From assembly GCF_000611645.1 (NCBI RefSeq), contig NW_014013003.1, forward strand, positions 1 to 22,782: a DNA stretch of 22,782 nt, read 5' to 3'. The translations under genes were made by a program, and so were the position numbers. The DNA comes from Monoraphidium neglectum. Lineage: Eukaryota; Chlorophyta; Chlorophyceae; Sphaeropleales; Selenastraceae. Shown in pieces: positions 1-9,261 of this stretch; the first letter of the stretch is position 1; every line of letters starts with the position of its first letter. A model generated the notes under the pieces. It was not told where the DNA came from. It did not search any database and worked only from the letters and a program-made list of their open reading frames with translations.

Positions 1-2103
1 CTCTGAGCACTGAGCGGCGAGCACCGCGGCCAAACTTGGCGGCCCGTGCTCCTGCTTCAGATCAACCACCACCACGGTGATGTTGTCCCGGCTGCCGCGC
101 GTCACGGCGGCGCGCATCAGCACGCCCGACGCGACGCGGCACGCGGCGGTGCGCGAGGCGCCGCGCGCGCGCGCGCGCTGCGCTGAGCGGAGGGCGAGGT
201 TGACGGCCTCCTGGGCGGCAAACACGTCCCACAAGCCGTCCTGCGATCGAGGAGTTGATATGGTTGCCCACATGCACAGCGTGAGCAGGCCTCGTACCGC
301 CACGTCATATCCCACCTAGCTTATCAGACCGGCTCGCAGGGTTTGGAGGTGCGGATGAAGGGCCGATGGCTGCTTGGCAGTCCACATCGACACCGCTGCG
401 GGCGTGGGTTCTTCTACCGGTAAATACTAAGCGCATCACCTGCGTCCTGCATGGGACCCTACACCTGAACCCACCGTGGCCAGGATAAGCAGCTCGTCGT
501 CGCTGCTGCGCTGGAAGCTGGTGATCTCGGGGTCGGCGATGACGTAAGGCCGCAGGAAGTGGTCCCCCAGCGCGCGGCTCATGGCCAGCAGCCCCATCAC
601 GCGGTGCGTGCCGGCCTTGAACACCACGCGGCCGCCCGACGCCTTGACGCGCGCCTGCAGCAAAGCGGGGGTGTGCGGCTGAGCGGTGTGTGACTGAGCG
701 GAGTGCGGCTGAGCGGTGTGCGGCCGCGGCTGCCGCTCCATCAGTAACGCACATGCGGACCAGCATGCAGATGCATTGCCACCTAGCAACGCCCTGCCTT
801 GCCCTGTCCAGCCAGGTCCAGCCCAGCCCTGCGCTGCCCAGCCGTTACCAACCCCTGATGCCCACACGTATAAAAATGTATGTGAAATGGGAGGCCGTCG
901 ACTCACCGCCTCGTCTGAGCGGTCTGGCTTGTGGTCGGTGGTGAGCGATATCGCCGCGCCCTTGCGGCACAGCACCGCCCGGCTGTCGCCGCAGTGCGCC
1001 AGGTGCACCTCGCCGCGCCCGATCACCGCCACGACCGCCGTGCTGCCCACCAACTCGCCGACCTCTGTGCCGGCCAGATCGCGGTCGGTACGCATGAACG
1101 CCTGCCGCAGCGCGCGTCCGACCGCCTCGCCACGCCGGTCAGACGCCTGGCTGCTCGCGCTGGGGCTCGGCGGGCAGCTGCCGAGCAGAGGGCTCGAGTA
1201 GGACGACGCGTCCGCGTGCGGGGGCGCCGCGGCCGCTGTGAGTGCCCGCGCGGCGGCCGCCGCGGCGGTCGTCGCCGGATGCAGCGGGGGCAGTGGCGGC
1301 GGCGGCAGCGCGGCGGGCGCGCCGATGCCGGCGGCGGCGGCGTCGCAGAATGCGCAGCCGCTGGTGCTGCTGGTGGCGTCGCTGTCGTCTGTGTCAGGCA
1401 GGCACGGGCCGAACACGCTGCCGCTGCTGCCGCGACTGTGGCCGCCAGAGGCCCGGCTGCTGCCGCTGCTGCCGAGCGCTTCAGCGGCGCCGGTGGCGCC
1501 AGACTCGGTGAGCGCGCACAGAAAATGGAGGTGCAGGTGCTCTTGCGCAAACTCTGCCACCTCCTTGCCTCCATGTCCGTCAAACACGCCTGCACGCATG
1601 CATGTTTGTGGGCACGCCATGCGTCAAAGATGGCTCTCGGCATCCAGGTGTGTGCCCATGTGGGGCGTTGACAGAGCAACGGCACAATTTTTTTTGGAAA
1701 CTGCGTTGCCGCCACTATGCAGCGACGCAAGGACCCAGTCAACGCGCATACATGTTCATTCGCAGCCCGCTGCGCGTAGCTCGCAAACCCCGCACAAGTG
1801 ATCTTTAGGTGATTACATGCAAAAACAAAGGCAATTCAGGCACCTACCAAACCACGAAAGCATGTCGTCGGCGTCGCTGCTGTGCTGCGATGCCCGCAGG
1901 TGCAGATCCTCGTCAGCGGTTACGCAACCTGCTGCGCTGCTCGCACCGCCGCCGCTGGTGCCAAGGGAAGCGAATGCTATGTGCACGCTGAAAGCGTCCT
2001 CGAGGGTGCGTCCGTTCTGGGCACATTTTGCGCCGAAGGCTGGCCCCACGCTCGTTTGCAGCTCTGCGCCGCTCAGCCATGCTTCTAGGGGTCTAACGCT
2101 CAT
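1..2103 (-). CDS. PP2C-family Ser/Thr protein phosphatase, clade A-like (3' end cut by window edge)
   Basis: Metal-dependent PP2C phosphatase, which removes phosphate from Ser/Thr of target proteins. Exons on the minus strand are 2103-1848, 1589-907, 654-475 and 240-1; splice phases agree and give 453 residues before the left edge. The ATG at 2103 follows an in-frame stop. Motifs in order are GRTLED (E35, D36), VFDGHGG (87-93, the codon before it split by intron 1), GSTAVVAVIG, HCGDSRAVL, DHKPDR, LLAMSRALGD (335-344), LILATDGLWDVF (368-380) and RGSRDNITVVVVDL (D425). All expected metal-binding acidic residues are present. The LAMSR, PYVIADPEIT and DNITVVVVDL stretches look most like plant ABI1/HAB1. 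A Ser/Ala/Pro/Gly-rich insertion of roughly 100 residues lies in exon 2 after the DGHGG helix; loop insertions of this kind are common in algal proteins. No signal peptide or membrane segment is seen. Family identity is secure; the substrate is unknown. Confidence 0.93.
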
Positions 2104-2534
2104 CACTCGCGCTTGAAGGCCTCAAGTTAGAGCCACATGCTTGCCGCGCGGACTGCACAGGAATGGGGTTCGTCAACCTCGGTGGGCAGAGCGCGCTCCG
2201 TGTTTGTAGAAAGTCTAGGTCGAAATTCAAAAACACAATTGAATGTGGCTGTCGGTGTGATGGTCACGATGCCGTGCCTGGAGCGGATGGAAACCTGCCA
2301 GCAAAGCAACTCCTTTCGTCCTTGGGACGGCACGCAGTCGCTAATGCTCTCGATTTAAGGGAAACGGAATCTAGTTACAGAACGTGGCGGAATCTCTGCC
2401 TAATTATGTTGCAATCGCGTCGTTCCGCGAGCGCCGATGTGGCCGCAGGCACCTGACCGCACCTGCGCCCAACCCACGTGCGGCGGGGAGCCGAGCCACG
2501 CGCCTACCGCCGACAAGGCGCATGCGCGTCTAAG
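2104..2534. other. Intergenic: PP2C upstream region and CDC45 3' flank
   Basis: About 430 bp between the PP2C start and the CDC45 stop, with both genes on the minus strand. It should hold the CDC45 3' UTR and the PP2C promoter. Short open frames here have no family resemblance. A TGTAA poly(A) motif for CDC45 is listed separately. Confidence 0.5.
2375..2379 (-). terminator. Candidate poly(A) signal TGTAA for CDC45
   Basis: The plus strand reads ttaca, so the CDC45 transcript carries TGTAA about 155 nt after its TGA stop. TGTAA is the usual green-algal polyadenylation signal. A pentamer occurs often by chance, so only position supports it. Confidence 0.4.
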
Positions 2535-5500
2535 TCACTCATCGTCGCCGTCCTGGTCCTGCTCCATCCCGTCCCCTGCCGCCGCCGCCTCACCGCCACC
2601 ACTGTCTGGTGGCAACTCCCCCTCGCGCCGCCGATGCTTGCCCTTTCGCTTTCCATCCTGCGCGCCCGCCGCTGCCGCCGCCGCCGCCGCCGCCTCTGCT
2701 GCTGCTGCCTCTGCTCCCGCTGCCTCTGCGCTCTCCCGCGCCTGCTGGCCCAGACGGATCTTCAGCTCGGTCATGAACGTGGGCACGCTGTCCTTGTGCA
2801 CGAAAACCACCGCGGCGTCAAAGCCGTCACGCTCCTGGTCCCATTTAAGGGCGTCGGCTTCCTCCTGCAGGACCTGCTGAAATGTGGTGCCAAACACGTT
2901 GTACTGCGGGTCGGGAAGGCACGGCGTGCGGGAAAGGGATGGCGGCGCATTGTAAAAACGAAGTGGCTGTGAGGTACGGCAGTTGAGGGGTTCGCCAGTC
3001 CGTTGTCTCTCGCTGCATATTTTGAGGGCACACGCCACGTTTAGGATGTGAGGGGGCAGCAAAGATGGTTTAAGCAGGCAGCTGGCTTGGCTGCAAGCGT
3101 CCCCTCTATGTGCGTAAAAAGGGGGCTGCCCACAGGGAGGCCAGGGCGCGCCGATGGCTGCGCTGCCCCGCGCACTGCCCAGCTCTTTCTCACCTGCGGC
3201 TGCTTTGGCAGCTGTTTGTGCCGTATGCCAATGACACAGCAGTAGCCACTGCCATCGTCCGGCCCCACCACCGCCATCGGCCACTTGCTCTTTCGAGCCG
3301 TGCGTGCCACGTCGGCCGCGTCGCGCACAAAGGTGGCCAGGCGCAGCAGCGCCAGCGGGTGGCGAAAGCGGTCACTGTTGGTGGGCCGAATTGCCTGCAC
3401 AAGGCGGGGATTTGGGATTACTGTCAGGAGGTGACAGGCTGCAATATGGTTGGGGCTCAGCAAGGCACGGGTGATTCTGCAGGGCGGCAAACTAGGGCAG
3501 GGAGTGTCATTGAAGCATGTGCCTGACATAACGCATGCCGATCACCTGCAGGTTGAGCTCCTGCATGTGGTGAGCAGGGTTGGCCTCCAGCTGCCGCCGT
3601 GTGATCATCAGGCCGCCGTCCCTTTGGGGGGGTGGTCGCCCCAAGGGGAGGGGAAGAGAGGGTGCAGCTGGTGGAGGCAGGGCCCACCTCGTGAGCCAGC
3701 AAGCTGTGCTGCCGGCTTGCTGGCCGCCGCCCAGCCTGTCCGCCCGTATCAGGCGACCGCCTGGACCTAGCCCTGCTGCACAACCTCAGAGGCTAGCCCC
3801 AACTGTAGTCGATGCAGCCGCAGGCAAGCTGCTAGTCTTGCCAAGCCTCCCGCACAGCCGTCCAGCCGGGCGGTCCGCCATCACCCCAGCTGGCCCGCCC
3901 ACTTGATGACCGCCAGCTGCAGCGCCTTGGCCTCGTCGATGCCCTCCTTGAGCAGCTTCATGGAGCGTGGCGTGGACACGTCCAGAGCCTCGAGCGCCGC
4001 CCTGGGGGATTGGCCGACGTAGGTTGTTGTGGCCGATGATGCGCCTGGCACAGGGCATTTTTCAAGCGGCACGACCACATACTTGTGGCACATGGACGCA
4101 ACTCGACGCCAGCAGGCCCCTGCAAAGCGCGTTCTGCTCCAACAGCTCTGGGCCAGCTCAGCTCGTGCCCACAGCGCCTACACACATGCCTGCATCCTCG
4201 CCCCGCCTGGCCACACCACACCCCGCCCGCGCCTCCCCTCCACCCCCGCCCCACCAGAAATCGTCCCGTGCGGCCGCCGCCTGCTCTTCCCGCACGTCCT
4301 CTGGGCCTTGCTCCCTGCCGCCGCCGGCCGCGTCCGCGCCAGCCCCTCCGCCGCCGCCCGCGCCGCTGCCGGGGCCCGCGCCGCCGATCTTGGTGTGGCG
4401 CACGAGCAAGCCCGTCAGGGCGTGCACGCAGTCGGCGGCACTCAGGTGCCAGCTGTACCCGTAACGCAGCTCAAATGAGTCGAACTGGAGGTCATGCGCC
4501 GACAGGGCGGTGTTGCGGCAGGCCAGCGGAAGCTTCTTGGCCAGGTCCTGGTTGCTGCTGCTCATGGTAGCTGGAACGTCGCGGGGAGCGGGAAGGTGGG
4601 GTGGTCAATGTTTCGGCGTGATTTTGGCGTGTTGAGGATGCAACCGGAGGATGCTCGCCGCGCACGAGTTGTTCAGATTGCCCCAGGCAGGGCGACATGG
4701 CATGGTTGGTTGCATAGCTTGTAGTGCTGCCCGTTAACCACTATTCAGCAATCTTGCACCGCTGCTCACCAAACGTCATGCGAGCCTGTTCCAGAGATAA
4801 CCCCATATTGACAAACAGCAGCTGCATCCTGCTCAGGCCGCCCTCACGCCATGTCTGAGAGTGAGGAGGTGGTACAGACTTCAGGCGGCTGGAGTGACAC
4901 AGCTTTGGATACATGCAGCATGCTTCAAGCGCCATGTGAGCGAGAGGTGTACAGCTGGGGGCGGGCCTGGTTGTGTTGTCGCAAACAGGCCCTTTTGCTG
5001 ATCCATGCAAACTCTCTGCAGAAGACAACCGGGCAGGCGCTTTTGCCTCCTTGCCTGCATGCGTGGCGCCACGTATGGCGAGTACTGGAAGGCATCGTAC
5101 AGGTTCCAATGACGATGCAACATCAGCCTGACAGTAGGCCGTGAGAAGGTGAAAAGGTTGGAGTTAACAGGAGGTGCAGGGGGCGAGGCTATAGTCGTGT
5201 TGCAAACAGGTCTTGAAGCAAGAGCGAGTGCCTCGACACGGTGTGATGCTGCAGGTCTAATCACTTGGCATGGAGGCAAGCTGCAAGGGCTCAGGCTCCA
5301 GAGATGCAGGCGATTGGCCCCGGCTGCCGCCCCACGCACCGGAAGTCCACCGCGGGCGTGATGTTGACGGTCGACGACGGCAGCGCCCGCTGGTTGCCCT
5401 CGTCGTCAATGTAAAAGTTGTCGCGCCCTGGGTGGTGGGACAAGAGTTGGCGGTGGTTGCTTTGGACACACAGTTGTGGCCTTCGTGCACGCATGCTTCT

Positions 5501-6796
5501 AACGGCGCACGGTGGCCACATGAACTCCAGTCACACGTAAACCCTGATCCTAATCCTTTGGATTTGGAATTAAGAAGCACTTTCTTGAGCTTATGGCTGC
5601 ACGGCCGGGGTGGAGCCAGCTGAGGTGGCTGCCGAGGCCATGCGGGCCAGCGCGCGTGCATGCAGCGTCTGCGCATTGGCTGCTGGAAGGGGGCGCCCCT
5701 TGCTGCTACAAACAGCCTGTGGTCACTTGAGTGCCACCCTCTCCTGCCCGCCACTGCACAGCTCACCCCCAAGCGTGGCCAGCTTCTCCTTGAGCTTCTC
5801 GTACCACAGCCGGTAGTGGTGGGCAGAAGTGCGCTGGCTGATGAACTGCTCGGTCAGGCCCGTCATGGCTGGCCTGGGTTGTCACGAAAGTTTGTGTGTT
5901 GGTACATGCGAGCGCGCGCGAGCCCGCACAACATGTGCTTGCAATTGCAGCGAGGGAAGAGGGATTACCGCAGCCGTTTGGGCTCGATGAGGGCGGCCTG
6001 CTCGCCCTCAATATCCTGTCCCATAGCGCGGGTCAAGTCGCGTGAGCACCAGCAGCAATCCCACCCACGCGCCGTGATGCAAGCCGCCACCCACCACAGG
6101 TCGCCCATCACGAGCCCCGCGCTGCGCTGCTCTATGAGGGCCAGCGTGCAAAGCGCCGCGGGCTTGCCATAGGAGCTGCCATAGCCATAGTATTCGTCAA
6201 GAAGGGCCTTGCGTTCCTGGGGGCATCATTGAACGGGGTCACAGGTAAGTTTGAAATGTTCAAGTGTACTGCATATTTACAGGCTGGGCAACAAAAAATT
6301 CAAGGTTATGGTGGGTAAACAGCAACTTGGAAGCGTCTCGTTTTCAAACCTGGACTTTGCGCTGCAAAAACGCGGTCGGCATCAGTGACCACAACCTGCT
6401 GCATATTGCCCCCCACCTGCGGCTTTCCAACCAGCAGCCCCCTCACCTCAACCTCCCGCAACCGCTGCTTTGCCAGCTCCCGTCCGCCGCCGCTGGGGCT
6501 GGCTTCCGCGTGCGACTTTTGCCGCTTGCTGCGCCCCCCAGCCCCCTCGCCGTCCGACTCTCCTTCACTCTCGTTGTCACTGGCGTCCGCCTCCTCCAGC
6601 AGCTGCTTGTAGTCTATACCAAGATTGGCGATGGGTGATGGTTGTTTGTCAAGTGCGTGCCATGGTAAGGCTTTGCGGCAGCCAAGCCACCTCGGCCAGG
6701 TTGTTGTTACAAGGCACGGGCACTTTGTGAGGTCATTGCAGTGCGAGACAGATCGTGCCAGCAGTGTGCCCCCTCCCGCACATGCGCGCATGCGCA

Positions 6797-6862
<66 letters not shown>

Positions 6863-8240
6863 AACCCACAAACCCACGAACCTTCGTCAGTCATCTCATC
6901 CAGCGGGCTGTAGGGGGGTATGCTTTCGCGAGGGCAGGGGTCGTCGTCATCCAGCAGCAGCAGATAGTCCCTGCAGGGTGGATCAAGGGGCAGGCCGGAG
7001 GACCAGGGGCACATGTATCTTGGGCTGGCTAGGAAGAAAGGTTGAAAAACGGGTTCTACATCAGCAAACGCAGGAACCATGCATAAGCACCCTGCCAGCC
7101 TCTAGTACACAAGCCTGAAGTGACAATTATGTGAATTGTGACTGACGAGTCCCGTAGCCATGCATACTTTTTTCCTCTACTTGAAACGGCCTCACAAATG
7201 CATGCGACCATGAGGGCAAGCGCCGCCGCCGCACCGGTCGTTATCGTCGTTGTACCGCGCGTCTATGGGCCTGTGGCTGTCAATCACGACGAACCGGATG
7301 TTGACCGCGCTGATCTGCAAGCGGAAACGGCAGCGTGGGGCAACGCGCATGCAGCTTGTCAGCTCTGCAGCACCGTCACGTGCACCCGTGTGCCATACCG
7401 TGTAGTGTCCATTGCACAACGTGGACGATGCAGCCGCGGGCCAGCAAGCCGACGGCACAGCCCTTCTATAGCGCCCGCTCAATCGCGCCCGCAGCACAAC
7501 ATCACCCACCCCTGCTTCCTCCAAGAGCTGCTTGACGTGGCAGGTGGCGCCGCAGTTAATCATCACCACGGTGCGCTCCTCCTGCGCAAGTGTTTCGTGC
7601 AGGGATCGCTGTCTGACCAGCTGCTTGACCATGCATGCAACAGCTGCATGCATAAACCAGCTGACCGCATGCTCTGCTCCAGCCTTGCAGCTGAACGATT
7701 GAGATTTGATGTGCGGCACTTGTCGCGCTGCAAGCAACCCTGCCCTCCCTTCTTCTCATCTCACTGCTAAGACCAGCGCGCCGCAAGGCCACCCACCGAA
7801 GACTCGTGCAGCGTCTCGCGCATGTTCTCACGCAGCTCCCGGAAGTCGCCCACTGGGTAGTAGCTGGGTCGCCAGTTGTTCATGTCTAGAAATCGCTGCT
7901 CAGAGTAGCATAGATAAGGGGCAGGGCACATTGCACGACTTGCCATGTCGAGCATGCTGTTGCAGTGCGACCCACGCCAGACTCAGTAGACAAGGACAAC
8001 CATGTGCACCCACACAGACACCAGGTGCAACAATTGAGGTGCAGATATGCATATGTTGATGCGATGACATAATCTGGCACCATGCAGTCTTTACCACCTC
8101 ACCATGAGCAGCCGCGTGGCACATGCACTGTCGACCTCTGCAATTGAGTGCAGCACCACCAGGCTCTTCTCTGCGCTTGCAGCACGCTCGTGCGTAACCT
8201 GACGCCATAGCTCTGGCAGCTGATCCGACGTAATTATCAT
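2535..8240 (-). CDS. CDC45: CDC45, replication initiation/CMG helicase subunit (16 exons, 732 aa, complete)
   Basis: CDC45 joins MCM2-7 and GINS to form the CMG replicative helicase in the nucleus. Exons: 8240-8103, 7895-7797, 7581-7510, 7314-7235, 6970-6882, 6613-6447, 6216-6095, 5873-5767, 5427-5340, 5127-5055, 4854-4770, 4570-4255, 4001-3885, 3621-3546, 3394-3194, 2903-2535. They total 2199 nt and stay in phase at every junction. Family landmarks are IAEVDSACA (33-41), MINCGATC (86-93) and FVVIDSHRP (111-119), the degenerate DHH/RecJ-like core. An acidic linker with a basic RSKRQKS follows (about 160-200), then LTEQF, LMLHRHWNLYDAF (322-334), FELRYGYSWHLSAADCVHAL in exon 12, RFRHPLALLRLATFV and YNVFGTTFQ (611-619). 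It is longer than the 566-residue human protein because of the linker, a Gly-rich insertion in exon 12 and a ~60-residue Ala-rich, basic then acidic C-terminal tail. The start ATG has A at -3. Intron 10 is GC-AG. Confidence 0.96.
6795..6862. repeat. (CA)n/(TG)n microsatellite in CDC45 intron 5
   Basis: Twenty-four uninterrupted CA units at 6805-6852 are flanked by imperfect CA/TA units. On the CDC45 sense strand this is a (TG)24 tract that begins about 30 nt inside intron 5, just after the 5' splice site at 6881. Confidence 0.97.
7631..7653. repeat. Perfect 9-bp inverted repeat with 5-nt loop in CDC45 intron 2
   Basis: Arms atgcatgca (7631-7639) and tgcatgcat (7645-7653) enclose acagc. The element lies inside intron 2 (7582-7796) and can fold as a short hairpin in the pre-mRNA. 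The arms are also internally self-complementary, so chance within GCATGC-rich DNA is possible. Confidence 0.7.
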
Positions 8241-8804
8241 GGTGGTGCTTCTGCTGGGACCGAGGCTGGTGCCGACGCTGCCACCGTGGCCAGGGAGCGC
8301 TGCCCACGTCGCACCCGCCGCTGCCCCTACTCGACGCCGCCCGCCGGTTACGCCATTGTGCGGCCGTTGGCCTCAGCACCTCCGAAGTGTTTCTAATGAA
8401 GCCTTGACCTCCCAACGCTGCAGGCTTGCCGGAGCTCGACGATGCTGTTTGAACGCGCGTACGATCTGTGGAGCCAGTGACACTTAAGTACTGCGCGGCA
8501 AATCAGAGTTCCACATGCTCATTCAACGTCTCCATGTTGAAGGCATAGGTGAATGATCTTGGCAAAGCGCGGCAACAGGCACTGCTCAAACGGCAAGCAG
8601 GGAAACTAGCGCAGTCGTGATTGCATGTACCAAGAGTATCCGTGTGGAGGCAGGAGGAATGCACGCATGAATGTGTGGGGTATTCCGCATGGGTCAAGCA
8701 GGGAGTCATCAGACGGGTGTGCAACTGCATGGTGCACTGCCAGAGCAGGTGCAAGTCAACCAGGTGAGAGGTAGGGCATCAGCCACCATGACAAACTCCA
8801 TCCA

Positions 8805-8838
8805 AACAGGCATACATGCGTACGTATGTATGCCTGTT
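8805..8838. repeat. 34-nt near-perfect palindrome (hairpin/cruciform)
   Basis: The left arm starts aacaggcatacat and the right arm ends atgtatgcctgtt. The two 17-nt arms meet at a tacg-like centre with a single mismatched pair. The flanks ccaa and ttgg extend the pairing if one A is bulged. It lies about 430 nt beyond the PNGase A stop and about 570 bp upstream of CDC45. Confidence 0.85.
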
Positions 8839-9217
8839 GGCCAGCGACCATTGGCCTGCTTCGGCGCGTGTCTCGACATGCCGCACTAGGCAGCCTGTCT
8901 CCAGGCTGTTCAGGCTAACCACGTGTGTGCCATTGGCGCCACGTCATTCGGCCATCAACTTTACATACAATGTGCCCCCGCATTCGCGAGCAGCACAGGC
9001 TTTCTGCGCTTGATATGCAGGGCAAGATGACCAGAACCAGGGGCAGGCAATACCATGGGCTTGAAACAGTCACGCGACCAGCTTGTAAGGACAGAATTGA
9101 CAGCATTGACGCCCAGGAGAGGATTGCCCCAGCGTTGTGGTTAAAACCACATCGTTGGCTGCCAGATCTTATCCCTCGCTTGCAAAATGCCGTGCCTTCT
9201 TTGAACTCCCACCCCGC

Positions 9218-9222
9218 TTACA
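9218..9222 (-). terminator. Candidate poly(A) signal TGTAA for the PNGase A-like gene
   Basis: TGTAA on the minus strand about 40 nt past the stop. Another copy at 9252-9256 is only 6 nt past the stop and a third lies at 8961-8965, so the used site cannot be chosen from sequence alone. Confidence 0.3.
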
Positions 9223-9261
9223 ACCCAACCAGCTGCCTAAGGTGATTGCAATTACAAGTCC

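Larger units (their letters stand above)
8241..9261. other. Intergenic: CDC45 upstream region and PNGase A 3' flank
   Basis: About 1 kb with no supportable gene on either strand. It should contain the CDC45 promoter and 5' UTR (near 8241) and the 3' UTR of the PNGase A-like gene (near 9261). It carries a 34-nt palindrome at 8805-8838 and an ATTGGCGCC (8932-8940) followed by ACGTCA. The latter is loosely E2F-like but about 690 bp from the CDC45 start, so no regulatory claim is made. Confidence 0.5.

Noticed and set aside
931..1671. Long plus-strand open frame over the PP2C gene
   Set aside because: GC-rich third positions keep the antisense frame open; the minus strand carries all PP2C motifs.
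8932..8945. ATTGGCGCCACGTC as an E2F/CRE-type promoter element for CDC45
   Set aside because: It deviates from the TTTSSCGC consensus, lies about 690 bp from the start codon and closer to the neighbouring gene's 3' end. CDC45 is an E2F target elsewhere, but that is not evidence here.
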